From Agromyces aureus (lineage in GTDB: Bacteria > Actinomycetota > Actinomycetes > Actinomycetales > Microbacteriaceae), in contig NZ_CP013979.1 of assembly GCF_001660485.1 (NCBI RefSeq), positions 2,728,001 to 2,792,000 of the forward strand: a stretch of DNA of 64,000 bases, written 5' to 3'. Positions 55,694 through 64,000 of the stretch are shown here, piece by piece. Position numbers and translations under genes: made by a program. The notes beneath the pieces were generated by a model. It saw only the letters and a program-made list of their open reading frames with translations, searched no databases and was not told the DNA's origin. Numbering within the stretch: the stretch's first letter is position 1; each line of letters begins with the position of its first letter.

Positions 55694-56739
55694 CGTGCTG
55701 CGTCTCCGGCTGCGGATCGGGGGTCGATCACGGGTTCGAGGATGTCGATGATCGCGTTGACCACGACGAAGGCGGTGACCACGAGCATCACGATGGCCTG
55801 GACGACCGGGAAGTCGAGCCGGTCGACGGATTGCACGAGCAACGACCCGATGCCCGCGAGGCCGAAGGCGGCCTCGACGATGGTGCTGGCGACCAGCAGC
55901 CCGGCGACGAGGACGCCGCTCACGGTCAGGATCGGCCCGAGCGAGTTGCGGAACACGTGCCGGCGGATCACCGTGCCGCGCTTGAGTCCGCGACTGGTCG
56001 CGACCTCGACGTGCTCGCGGCCGAGCTGCTCGACCATCGACGTGCGGGTGACCTTGCCGACCAGCACGACGAAGACGATCGCGAGCGCGGTCGACGGCAG
56101 CACGAGGTGGTAGACGGTGTCGACGAATCCCTCGCCCGAGCCGAACGTCGGGAACCAGCCGAGCTGCACGGCGAACACCGAGATGAGCACGATGGACCCC
56201 ACGAACGACGGGATCGCGCTCAGCACGGTCAGCCCGATGAGTGTCGCACGGTCGAGCACCTTGCCCCGATTCAGCGCAGCCACGATGCCGGCCGTGAGAC
56301 CGACGATCGCGATGCCGAGGCCCGCCATCACGACGAGCACGAGGGTGACGGGCAGTCGCTCCCCGATCACGGTCGAGACGTCCTGGCGGTACTGGAGCGA
56401 ACGCCCGAAGTCGCCGTGCAGTGCGCCCGCGACCCAGTTCAGGTACTGCTGCCATGGCGGCAGGTCGAGCCCGAACTGCGCCGTGACCTGGGCGATCGCC
56501 TCTTCGCTGGGCTTGCGACCCCTGAGCAGGAAGCGCACGGGGTCGCCGGGCACCAGGAAGCGGGAGAAGAACACGAGCAGCGACGCGAGGAAGAGCGTGA
56601 GCAGCAGTCCGCCGAGCTTTCCGGCGACCCGGCGGAGGCCGGCGGCCGTGAAACGGCCGCCGGCCCGCCCGGTCGAGGCCGCCGCCTGAGCGGCGACCGC
56701 GACCGTCGACGGCTGGGCCGTCGCGTTACCGGGCGCCAA
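55690..56739 (-). CDS. Peptide-type ABC transporter permease (DppB-like)
   Basis: The 349-residue protein has about six transmembrane helices and the DppB features: FLVPGDPVRFLLRGRKPSEEAI, YLNWVAGALHGDFGRSLQYRQDV and the EAA loop EHVEVATSRGLKRGTVIRRHVFRNSLGPI. The only start codon at a sensible place is a TTG at 56739, which overlaps the end of the binding-protein gene by 14 bases. The first 40 residues (Ala/Thr-rich) are not part of the usual family. Confidence 0.85.
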   Translation of the reverse strand: MAPGNATAQPSTVAVAAQAAASTGRAGGRFTAAGLRRVAGKLGGLLLTLFLASLLVFFSRFLVPGDPVRFLLRGRKPSEEAIAQVTAQFGLDLPPWQQYLNWVAGALHGDFGRSLQYRQDVSTVIGERLPVTLVLVVMAGLGIAIVGLTAGIVAALNRGKVLDRATLIGLTVLSAIPSFVGSIVLISVFAVQLGWFPTFGSGEGFVDTVYHLVLPSTALAIVFVVLVGKVTRTSMVEQLGREHVEVATSRGLKRGTVIRRHVFRNSLGPILTVSGVLVAGLLVASTIVEAAFGLAGIGSLLVQSVDRLDFPVVQAIVMLVVTAFVVVNAIIDILEPVIDPRSAAGDAAR

Positions 56740-58369
56740 TGGTGGCCGCCCACGGGAAGTACAGGTACGCGATCGACGGTGCGACACCGGTGATGCGTTC
56801 GCCCTGGTAGACGGTCGTCGGCCCGGTGAACAGCGGCAGCCACGGCAGCTGCTCGTTCGCGATGTGCTGCAGTTCGGACGACTTCTGCGCACGCGCCTCG
56901 GCATCCTGGATGCCGACGGCCTCGTTCGCGATCGCGTCGAACTCGGGGTCGCTCCAGCCGCCGTAGTTGCTGAACTCTCCCGTGCGGAGCACGCCGTACA
57001 TCTCGAGCGGGTCGGGGCTGGAGAGGTACCAGACCGTGTAGAACAGGTCGACGCCCTCGCGCGCGCTCGGGTCGGAGAACAACGCCGTGTAGGCGTTGGG
57101 CGTGACGGTCTTGATCTCGGCCTCGAGGCCGATCGACTGGGCGGCGGCCACGGTCGCCTGCGAGATCACGGTGAAGTCGTTGCCGATCGGCGCCGTGGCG
57201 ATGACGACCTTCTCGCCCGTGGCGCCGGCCTCCTCGACCAGCTTCCTGGCCGCCTCGACGTCGTAGGGGTACTCCTCGAGGTCGCTGAAGGCCGCGTCGC
57301 GGGTGGCATCGGACGCGCCGCCCCACACCGACTCGGTCGTGAGGGCGTTCGACACCTCGCCGTACCCCTTCGCTGCGGCCTCGAGGATGCCGTCGCGGTC
57401 GAGCGCCATGAGCAGCGCCTGGCGGACCCGCACGTCGCCGAGCGGGCCCTCGAGGTTCGACACGATGAGATTCGAGGCCGCGGTGCTGAGGCCGAACGAG
57501 ACCTCGCCCGACGTCTCCTGCAGTTGGGCGATGCCGTCGACCGGCAGCATCCAGCCGCCGTCGACGTCACCCGACTTGAGGGCGTTCACGCGCGCCGTGG
57601 CGTCGCCCATGAAGACGAAGCGCACCTCGCCCGACTTCGCCTTCAGCGAGTCGTCCCAGTAGTCGTCGTACCGGGTGAGGGTGATCGACTCCCCCGACTG
57701 CCACTCGGTGAGCTCGAACGGGCCCGTGCAGTTCACGAGGCCGGTCGAGTTGCCGTAGTCGGCGCCCTTCTCGGCCAGGGTCGCGGCCGACTCGATGACG
57801 CCCGCCGACCCGCCCATGCCCTGGTTGAACTGGGTGTCGGGGATCGTCGTGGTGACGGTGACCTCACGGTCGCCCGTCTGCTCGATCGATGCGACGTTCT
57901 GGTAGACGGAGAACCACGAGGAGCCGACCGCGGGGTCGATGTGGCGGCTCATCGAGGCGACGACATCGGCCGCGGTGAGCGGGGTCCCGTCGTGGAACGT
58001 GACGCCGTCGCGGATCGTGTACACCCAAGTCGTCGGGGTCGGGTTCTCGAACGACTCGGCGAGGCCGGGCGTCAGGGTGTAGTCGGGGTTCAGTCGGAGG
58101 AGCGACTCGCACACGTTCGCGAGCACCTGGTTGTCGGCGTAGTCGAACGCGTAGGCGTAGTCGAGCGAGTAGGGCTCGCCGTAGCTGACCCAGCTGAACG
58201 AGTCGATGTCGCCCGACGGGGCGTCGGTCTGGGCCGTGAGCTCCCACTCGGGGGCCGAGGTCGGGCTCTCGGCCTCGGGGGTGCAGCCGGTGAGGGCCAG
58301 CGCGCCGGCGGTCAACCCTGCGATGAGCAGGATGCCGCGGCGGCCGTGGCGGGATCGGGTGGGGGTCAT
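56726..58369 (-). CDS. Peptide-type ABC transporter lipoprotein (substrate-binding protein)
   Basis: The protein has 547 residues from the ATG at 58369 with GAGGAG upstream. A lipoprotein signal with LTGC puts the lipid-modified Cys at residue 29. The mature protein matches family 5 solute-binding proteins: LRLNPDYTLTPGLAESFENPTPTTWVYTIRDGVTFHDGTPLTAADVV near the start and MALDRDGILEAAAKGYG in the middle. These bind oligopeptides, nickel or opine-like compounds. The start overlaps the amidohydrolase stop as ATGA. Confidence 0.93.
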   Translation of the reverse strand: MTPTRSRHGRRGILLIAGLTAGALALTGCTPEAESPTSAPEWELTAQTDAPSGDIDSFSWVSYGEPYSLDYAYAFDYADNQVLANVCESLLRLNPDYTLTPGLAESFENPTPTTWVYTIRDGVTFHDGTPLTAADVVASMSRHIDPAVGSSWFSVYQNVASIEQTGDREVTVTTTIPDTQFNQGMGGSAGVIESAATLAEKGADYGNSTGLVNCTGPFELTEWQSGESITLTRYDDYWDDSLKAKSGEVRFVFMGDATARVNALKSGDVDGGWMLPVDGIAQLQETSGEVSFGLSTAASNLIVSNLEGPLGDVRVRQALLMALDRDGILEAAAKGYGEVSNALTTESVWGGASDATRDAAFSDLEEYPYDVEAARKLVEEAGATGEKVVIATAPIGNDFTVISQATVAAAQSIGLEAEIKTVTPNAYTALFSDPSAREGVDLFYTVWYLSSPDPLEMYGVLRTGEFSNYGGWSDPEFDAIANEAVGIQDAEARAQKSSELQHIANEQLPWLPLFTGPTTVYQGERITGVAPSIAYLYFPWAATIGAR

Positions 58370-60051
58370 GCGTGGCTCCTCGACTGGTTCTCGATGCGGG
58401 TGTAGACCTGCTCGCCCTCGATCCACGTGGACGCCACCGCAGCACGGTGGAGGTCCTCGGAGGCCAGGGTGAACGGGTCGGGGTCGATGACCACGAGGTT
58501 CGCGAGGTAGCCCTCGCGCACGTGGCCCGTGTCGTGCTCGCGGTGGTTCACGTAGGCGCTGCCCGACGTGTACGCGGCCAGTGCCGTGGCGAGGTCGAGC
58601 CGCTGGTGCTCGCCGCCGAGCGGTACGGCGCCGTCGCCGAGGTCGGGAGCGATGCGGGTCACGGCGATGTGGATCGCTGCGAGCGGATCCGCCGTCGAGA
58701 CCGGCCAGTCGCTGCCGGCCGCGAGGCGCGCACCATCACGGACGAGATCGCCGAAGGGGTACTGGCGGTCGACGGCGCCGTCCTGCAGGAACGGGAGGGT
58801 GAGCACGTCGATCTGGGTCTCGTGCGTGGCCCAGAGCATCTGCAGGTTGGCGATCGCGTCAAGTTCGGCGAAGCGGGCGGTATCGGCCTCGGCGACGATC
58901 TGGAGGTGCGCGAGGTGGTGGCGCCCGTCGCTCGGGCCGTTCGCGTCGCGGGCCGCCTCGACCGCGTCGAGGGCCTCTCGGACGGCGCGGTCGCCCAGCG
59001 CGTGCATGTGCACCTGCATGCCCGCGGCATCCAGGGTCTGGACCGCCTGGCGCAGCACGGCCGGGTCGAGGAAGGAGATGCCGCTGTTCGCGGTGTCGTG
59101 GCCGTGCCCGTCGCGGTAGGGGGCGAGCATCGCCGCCGTCTGATTCTCGGCGACGCCGTCGACCATGATCTTCACGGTGCCGAGCGAGAGGCGGTCGGGG
59201 TCGACACGGCCGGCGAGCTCATCGCGAAGGCGCACCATCTGCTCGGCCTGCTCGAGTCCGCCGGAGCGCTCCCACCATTGCGCTCCGACGACGTGCACGC
59301 GCAGGGTTCCCTCCTCCACGGCGCGGAGGTACGCGCCGGTCGGGTCGGAGATGCCCGCCGATGCGCCGGCGACCATGGCGTCCTGCCAGCCGGTCACGCC
59401 GAGCGAGAGCAGGAGCTCCTGCGCGCGGAGCAGGCCGCGGTACGACAACTCCTCGGTGCCTTCGGGCCGAACGGCGCCGAAGAGCTCGCCGGCACCCTCG
59501 TGGAACGTGCCGGCCGGGGCGCCGTCGGCCTCGCGCTCGATGCGGCCGTCGGCCGGGTCGGGCGTCGACGCGTCGATGCCCGCGAGTCGGACCGCGGCGG
59601 TGTTGGCCCACGCGCTGTGGTGGTCGCGGCTCATGAGGTACACGGGCCGGTCGGGCACGACGGCGTCGAGGAGGGCGCGGTCGGGCGCGCCTCCGGCGAA
59701 GTGGTCCATCGACCAGCCACCGCCGAGGATCCACGGCTCGTCGGGGTTCGCCGCCGCATACGCCGCCACTCGCGCGACGGCGTCCGCGGCATCCGTCGCT
59801 CCGGTCAGGTCGCACTGCAGGAGTTCGACACCGCCGCCGACGGGGTGGATGTGCGCGTCCTGGAAGCCGGGAGCGAGCAGGCGACCCTCGAGGTCGATGA
59901 CCCGCGTGCCGGGGCCGATCAGGGCCGCGGACTCCGCCTCGGGAACGATCGTCGTGATGCGATCGCCGGTCAGGCCGACCGCAAGGCCGTGCAGGGGCGA
60001 GCCGGTTCCGGTGAACACGGCACCCCCGGTGAATAGGACGTCGACAGCCAC
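58366..60051 (-). CDS. YtcJ-type metal-dependent amidohydrolase
   Basis: The 561-residue protein starts at a GTG. It belongs to the amidohydrolase-3/YtcJ family: DAHIHP with metal ligands H67 and H69, RDHHSAWANTAALR-type segment MSRDHHSAWANTAAVRLAGID, HMHALGDRAVREALDA, LAHLQI and the late AAGSDWPVSTADPLAAI with the conserved Asp. It probably hydrolyses an amide, N-formyl or cyclic-imide compound. As first gene of the ABC operon it may release or process what the transporter brings in. It is divergent from the TetR gene. Confidence 0.9.
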   Translation of the reverse strand: MAVDVLFTGGAVFTGTGSPLHGLAVGLTGDRITTIVPEAESAALIGPGTRVIDLEGRLLAPGFQDAHIHPVGGGVELLQCDLTGATDAADAVARVAAYAAANPDEPWILGGGWSMDHFAGGAPDRALLDAVVPDRPVYLMSRDHHSAWANTAAVRLAGIDASTPDPADGRIEREADGAPAGTFHEGAGELFGAVRPEGTEELSYRGLLRAQELLLSLGVTGWQDAMVAGASAGISDPTGAYLRAVEEGTLRVHVVGAQWWERSGGLEQAEQMVRLRDELAGRVDPDRLSLGTVKIMVDGVAENQTAAMLAPYRDGHGHDTANSGISFLDPAVLRQAVQTLDAAGMQVHMHALGDRAVREALDAVEAARDANGPSDGRHHLAHLQIVAEADTARFAELDAIANLQMLWATHETQIDVLTLPFLQDGAVDRQYPFGDLVRDGARLAAGSDWPVSTADPLAAIHIAVTRIAPDLGDGAVPLGGEHQRLDLATALAAYTSGSAYVNHREHDTGHVREGYLANLVVIDPDPFTLASEDLHRAAVASTWIEGEQVYTRIENQSRSHA

Positions 60052-60083
60052 ATCGCCTCGATTCTTCTTTGGGTGTGGTGGCG

Positions 60084-60148
60084 ACAGTAGCCGCAGTCCA
60101 CACCGACGTCAACAGCGTTGACAGCACGGGATGCGAATTCGTTATGCT
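60084..60148. promoter_or_regulatory. Divergent promoters sharing a palindromic operator
   Basis: GTCAAC (60108-60113) and GTTGAC (60117-60122) form a perfect inverted repeat around 3 bases. On the minus strand TTGACG (60112-60107), 17 bases and TACTGT (60089-60084) form a promoter for the amidohydrolase operon. On the plus strand TTGACA (60118-60123), 19 bases and TATGCT (60143-60148) form one for the TetR gene. Both -35 elements lie within or on the edge of the palindrome, so one bound TetR dimer would block both. Confidence 0.7.
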
Positions 60149-60237
60149 GACGTGACGAGGCACTCCGGCGTCCGCGATCCGAGCGGGGCCGCATGGCAGG
60201 ATGGGTGCCGACCACGCGAAGCGAAGGCAGGGATGCG

Positions 60238-60954
60238 ATGACGACCGCGACCGAATCCGGGCGCACTGGCTCCGGCCGCGGCGCCGCGAAAGTGCGCCTC
60301 GACCGCGACGTCATCGTCGCCGCCGGGCTCGAACTCGCCGCCGAGACCCGGTCCACGAGCATCTCGGTGCGCGAGTTGGGGGCCAGGCTGGGCGCCGACC
60401 CGACGGCGATCTACCGCCACTTCCGCAACAAGGAGCAGCTCATGCAGGCGCTGCTCGACGAGCTCAACGCCCGCTCCGTCGCCGCGGTCACCGCCGATCC
60501 GGCTGCATGGCGCGACCGGGTCCGTCAGCTCGCCGACGCAACGCTCGCGTCCTTCACGGCCTATCCCGCCGTGGCCGTCGAAGCCGTCGTGCTCACAACC
60601 CATGGCCAAGGCGAGCTCGACGCGGTCGAACTCATGCTCGACGCCTTCGCCGAAGGCGGGCTCGCCGACGACGAGCTCGTGCGTCACTACGCGCTCCTGG
60701 CCTCGCACGTGCTCTCGACCGCAGCGGGCATCGCCCGCAGCCGCAGCGGGCGCGAGGTGGGCGACGACGATCACAGCCCCTGGTTCGACGGCCCGATCCT
60801 CGCCGACCCGCGCACGCATCCGCGCGTGGCCGAACTCGGCGTGCAGATCGCGGCACTCGAGGACCGCGACCTCTACCGGCTCGGCGTCGAGTCGATCATC
60901 CAGTCGGCCGAACGCGCAGCAGAGCGGTCCGGAAAGCGGCCTTCAGCCGACTGA
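60238..60954 (+). CDS. TetR-family transcriptional regulator
   Basis: The protein has 238 residues from the ATG at 60238; the frame is open to 60193. The helix-turn-helix is at 42-62 (SISVRELGARLGADPTAIYRHF), followed by the NKEQLMQALLDEL helix typical of TetR. The C-terminal half is a helical ligand domain with HGQGELDAVELMLDAFAEGGL, which is of the TetR_C (tetracycline-repressor-like) type. It is divergent from the amidohydrolase-ABC operon and most likely represses it and itself. Confidence 0.92.
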   Translation: MTTATESGRTGSGRGAAKVRLDRDVIVAAGLELAAETRSTSISVRELGARLGADPTAIYRHFRNKEQLMQALLDELNARSVAAVTADPAAWRDRVRQLADATLASFTAYPAVAVEAVVLTTHGQGELDAVELMLDAFAEGGLADDELVRHYALLASHVLSTAAGIARSRSGREVGDDDHSPWFDGPILADPRTHPRVAELGVQIAALEDRDLYRLGVESIIQSAERAAERSGKRPSAD

Positions 60955-60977
60955 CGACTGATGGCGGATGCCGCGAC

Positions 60978-61382
60978 TCACCCTCGCGCGTGGATCCACG
61001 ACCGGTCGATGAGCGAGGCGAGCACATCCAGGTCGATGTTCGTGAGGCGGCCGACCCAGATGCAGTCGGCGCCAAGCTTGACCTTGCCCAACCGTTCGAC
61101 GAGCTCCTCGCCGCCCGGCAACTGCAGGCCGTAGAGCGAGACGTTCGCCTTGCGGGGCGAGAAGCCCACGATCGGCCAGTCGCCCTGTCGCCCGGTGGCG
61201 TACGTGTAGTGCTGCAGGCCGTAGCCGACGATCGACGGACCCCACATCACGGCATCGGTGTCGGTGACCCGGTCGAACAGCTCGCGCAGCACAAGGCCGT
61301 CTTCGCGCCGCCCCGCTGGTTCGACCGTCTCGAGGAATTCGCCGACAGATGCCCCGGTGGGCCCGGTCTTCGCTTCGGTCAT
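60978..61382 (-). CDS. DUF1801-domain protein
   Basis: The 134-residue soluble protein matches DUF1801/YdhG-type proteins: VLRELFDRVTDTDAVMWGPSIVGYG near the start, then GDWPIVGFSPRKANVSLYGLQL, and KLGADCIWVGRLTNIDLDVLASLI at the end. The family function is not established. It converges with the TetR gene and is separated from pheT by a strong hairpin. Confidence 0.88.
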   Translation of the reverse strand: MTEAKTGPTGASVGEFLETVEPAGRREDGLVLRELFDRVTDTDAVMWGPSIVGYGLQHYTYATGRQGDWPIVGFSPRKANVSLYGLQLPGGEELVERLGKVKLGADCIWVGRLTNIDLDVLASLIDRSWIHARG

Positions 61383-61393
61383 GCTTCAGCGTA

Positions 61394-61429
61394 CCGCCGG
61401 GTCGCGACATCCGTCTCGCGACCCGGCGG
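61394..61429. terminator. 14-bp hairpin between pheT and the DUF1801 gene
   Basis: Bases 61394-61407 and 61416-61429 form a perfect 14-bp stem around 8 bases (CCGCCGGGTCGCGA arm). It lies 26 bases beyond the pheT stop and 12 bases before the DUF1801 start. There is no T run, as is common in GC-rich actinobacteria. Confidence 0.75.
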
Positions 61430-61454
61430 CACTCGGTGATCGACTCCGCTCGCG

Positions 61455-63995
61455 CTACTCGCGGATCGCCGCACCCGTGCGCTCGCCTGCGAGGGCCGCA
61501 CCGGCGAGCTTGGCCTCGCTCGCCTCGGCCGCGGTGAGCGTGCGGTCGGCGGCGCGGAAACGCAGCGCGAACGTCAGGCTCTTCGAGCCGGCCGGCACAC
61601 CCTGTCCGCGGTAGTCGTCGACCAGGTGCAGCGCCTCGAGGAGCTCGCCCGCGCCCTCGACGACGGATGCCGCGACGACCGCAGCGGGCACGTCGACACC
61701 CACCACGAGTGAGAGGTCCTGCGTTGCCGCGGGGAACGTGCCGATGGCGCGCGCCTCGGGCTGCACCGTCGCGAGGCCGATGGCGGCGTCGAGGTCGAGC
61801 TCGAGCACGGCGACCACGCGCGGCAGGTCGGCCTCTTCGGCGATCGCGGGGAGCAGCTCGCCGGCCAAGCCGACCGAGCGACCCGCGACCCGGAGCTCGG
61901 CCGTGCGGCCGGGGTGCATCGCGTGGTGCGCCCCCTGCACGACCTCGAACTCGGCGCCGATCGCGAGGCCGATGCGGCGCACGGCGTCGAGCGCATCGAC
62001 GATGCCCGCGGCGATCGCGGCCTGTCCGGGCTGCTTCGTCACCGTCTCGCCGACGAAGAGCGCGGCGACATGGCGGGGCTGGGGCGGGATGCCGTCGTTC
62101 AGCTCGGCGACGGTCTCGTCACCGGGCAGCGACGCGCCGACGGGCAGCTCGCGCGTGCCGTACTCGCGGCCCGCCTCGGGCAGGAACACGAGCCCCTGCT
62201 CGAACAGGCCGAGGTCGACGAGGCCGCGCGAGCGGTTGCGCTTCGCGGCCGCGATGAGCCCGGGCAGCAGGGAGCGTCGCAGCACCGGGTTGGTGGCGTC
62301 GAGCGCGTTCGCGAGCCGTACGGAGGCGACGGGCGAACCGTCGGCACTGCCGTACTGCAGGTTGTCGGCCTCGTTCGCGAAGGGGAACGAGAGCACCTCG
62401 GTCGCGCCACCGACGGCCAGCGCGTCGGACACGCGGCGGCGGATGCGCTGCGAGCGCGTGAGCCCGCGCCCGGGCGGAGCGACGGGCAGCACCGAGGGGA
62501 TGCGCTCGTAGCCGCCGAGTCGCGCCACCTCTTCGACGAGCTCCTCGCGGCCGGTCAGGTCGGGACGCCAGGATGGCGGCACCACCGAGAAGCCGTCGTC
62601 GACGCCGTCGTGGCCGCCGAGGTCGGCGACGGTCGCGCCGATCTTCTCGAGCGAGGCACGCACCTCGGCGTCGTCGTAGTCGACGCCCGTGACCCGGGTC
62701 ACGAAGCCGCGGGGCAGCACGATCGCCTGTCGGGCGGGCACGTCGGCGAGCACGGAGACGCCCTCGGCGGTGCCGCCGGCGAGCTCGACCATGAGCTGGG
62801 CGACGCGGGCCGACGCCGCAGCGGCGATCTCAGGGTCGACGCCGCGCTCGTTGCGCTTGGAGGCCTCGCTCGGCAGCTTGTGCCGGCGCGCCGAGCGCGC
62901 GATCGACACGGGGTCGAAGTTCGCGGCCTCGATGAGCACGTTCGTCGTGGTGTCGGAGATCTCGGTCTCCGCGCCGCCCATGATGCCCGCGATGCCGATG
63001 GCGCCACGATCGTCGGCGATCAGCAGGTCTTCGACGTGGAGCGCGCGCTCCTTCTCGTCGAGGGTGGTGATCTTCTCGCCCGGCGTCGCACGACGCACGA
63101 CGATGCCGCCCTGCAGCTTGTCGAGGTCGTACGCGTGGGTCGGCTGCCCGAACTCGAGCATGACGTAGTTCGTGATGTCGACGAGCAGCGAGAGCGAGCG
63201 GATACCGGCGAGCTTCAGTCGCGCGATCATCCAGGCCGGCGTCGGGCGCGTGGGTTCGACCCCGCGCACGACCTGCGTCGTGAAGACGGCGGCCCCGGCG
63301 CGGCCGCGGATGGGCGCCTCGTCGCGGAGCTCGACCGGGAACGGCGCCCCCGCGGCATCCGGAGCGGGCATGACCAGTGCAGGGTCGCGGAACGCCGCAC
63401 CCGTCGCGTGGGAGTACTCGCGGGCAACGCCGCGGATCGAGAAGGCGTAGCCGCGGTCGGGCGTGACGTTCAGCTCGACCGCCGTGTCGTCGAGGCCGAG
63501 CAGCTCGATCGCATCGGTGCCGACGGGCGCGTCGATACCGAGCGTCGAGAGGCGCAGGATGCCGTCGTGGTCTTCGCCGAGCCCGAGCTCACGGGCCGAG
63601 GCGATCATGCCGTCGGAGACGTGGCCGTAGGTCTTGCGGGCCGCGATGGGGAACGGGCCGGGCAGCACCGCGCCGGGCAGGGTCACCACGACCTTGTCGC
63701 CCACGAAGAAGTTGCGGGCGCCGCAGACGATGCCGTGCACGGCCTCGCCGCCGTCGGCCGCGGTCTCACCGTCGGGCGCGACGCGCACCTGGCACCAGCG
63801 GATGGTCTTGCCGTTGGACTGCGGCTCCTCGACGAACTCGAGCACCTCGCCCACGACGATGGGGCCCACGAGGTCGAACGTGTGCACGCCCTCCTCTTCG
63901 AGGCCGAGCTCGACCAGGGCGGCGTGCACCTGCTCGGGCGTCGTTCCGGGAACGAGCTCGACGAACTCGGCGAGCCAACTCAGCGGCACTCGCAT
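61455..63995 (-). CDS. pheT: Phenylalanyl-tRNA synthetase beta subunit
   Basis: The 846-residue protein is complete, with an ATG at 63995 five bases from the window end. Its domains in order are: an N-terminal B1 part (RVPLSWLAEFVEL), a tRNA-binding OB domain (about 40-165), the B3/4 domain with RDEAPIRGRAG, the B5 domain, the central synthetase-like core (REELVEEVARLGGYERIPSVLP) and the C-terminal anticodon-binding FDX-ACB domain (FPAATQDLSLVVGVDVPAAV). It pairs with the PheS subunit, whose gene should lie just outside the window on the right. Confidence 0.97.
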   Translation of the reverse strand: MRVPLSWLAEFVELVPGTTPEQVHAALVELGLEEEGVHTFDLVGPIVVGEVLEFVEEPQSNGKTIRWCQVRVAPDGETAADGGEAVHGIVCGARNFFVGDKVVVTLPGAVLPGPFPIAARKTYGHVSDGMIASARELGLGEDHDGILRLSTLGIDAPVGTDAIELLGLDDTAVELNVTPDRGYAFSIRGVAREYSHATGAAFRDPALVMPAPDAAGAPFPVELRDEAPIRGRAGAAVFTTQVVRGVEPTRPTPAWMIARLKLAGIRSLSLLVDITNYVMLEFGQPTHAYDLDKLQGGIVVRRATPGEKITTLDEKERALHVEDLLIADDRGAIGIAGIMGGAETEISDTTTNVLIEAANFDPVSIARSARRHKLPSEASKRNERGVDPEIAAAASARVAQLMVELAGGTAEGVSVLADVPARQAIVLPRGFVTRVTGVDYDDAEVRASLEKIGATVADLGGHDGVDDGFSVVPPSWRPDLTGREELVEEVARLGGYERIPSVLPVAPPGRGLTRSQRIRRRVSDALAVGGATEVLSFPFANEADNLQYGSADGSPVASVRLANALDATNPVLRRSLLPGLIAAAKRNRSRGLVDLGLFEQGLVFLPEAGREYGTRELPVGASLPGDETVAELNDGIPPQPRHVAALFVGETVTKQPGQAAIAAGIVDALDAVRRIGLAIGAEFEVVQGAHHAMHPGRTAELRVAGRSVGLAGELLPAIAEEADLPRVVAVLELDLDAAIGLATVQPEARAIGTFPAATQDLSLVVGVDVPAAVVAASVVEGAGELLEALHLVDDYRGQGVPAGSKSLTFALRFRAADRTLTAAEASEAKLAGAALAGERTGAAIRE

Positions 63996-64000
63996 GTCTT

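Overview
The window reads as chromosome of a GC-rich actinobacterium, most likely a member of Microbacteriaceae. I infer this from the strong G/C bias at third codon positions, the many GTG starts and 4-base ATGA/GTGA gene overlaps, the order der-cmk-tyrA-rluB-scpB-scpA-parA-xerD-nudix-pyrG-recN-nadK-tlyA, and a 16S-23S-5S operon with no tRNA gene in its spacer. Genus cannot be fixed by reading alone. All calls come from reading the sequence and from general family knowledge; no database search was run.

Left part (1 to about 16165): the right-hand portion of an integrated conjugative element. It runs ParB-like protein, VirB8-like membrane protein, a two-domain cell-wall hydrolase (lytic-transglycosylase-like plus M23), two small two-helix membrane proteins (candidate VirB2-like subunits), a TrbL/VirB6-like channel protein, an SCO6880-type protein, a VirB4-type ATPase, a DprA-like protein, a VirD4/TraG coupling protein and an SSB. 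It ends with a NERD nuclease-related gene, a tyrosine integrase and an excisionase on the opposite strand. The integrase end abuts the 3' end of tRNA-Pro(GGG), which is the likely attachment site. No relaxase and no second attachment site are visible, so the element continues left of base 1.

Middle left (16243 to 36064): chromosomal genes. A MarR regulator with a PH-like membrane protein is divergent from a GNAT acetyltransferase. A long minus-strand housekeeping block follows: cell-cycle and segregation genes (scpA, scpB, parA-like, xerD), nucleotide and cofactor genes (cmk, pyrG, nadK, a Nudix hydrolase), ribosome-related genes (der, rluB, tlyA) and repair (recN). The block starts from a TPR-like protein carrying 30 tandem decapeptides.

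Ribosomal RNA (36075 to 41534): one minus-strand rrn operon with a readable promoter (TTGCGA-17-TAAGAT) and a 3' hairpin. Beyond it lie tyrS, a SatD-like/HTH gene paired with a membrane protein, and a 3-methyladenine DNA glycosylase gene.

Right part (45936 to 63995): an arginine operon argC-J-B-D-F-H without argR or argG. It is preceded by a 35-codon Arg-rich ORF that appears leaderless and ends inside a small hairpin, a candidate attenuation or translation-coupled switch. Next is an oligopeptide-type ABC transporter operon (amidohydrolase, lipoprotein, two permeases, fused double ATPase), divergent from a TetR gene across a palindrome that covers both -35 elements. A DUF1801 protein and pheT close the window.
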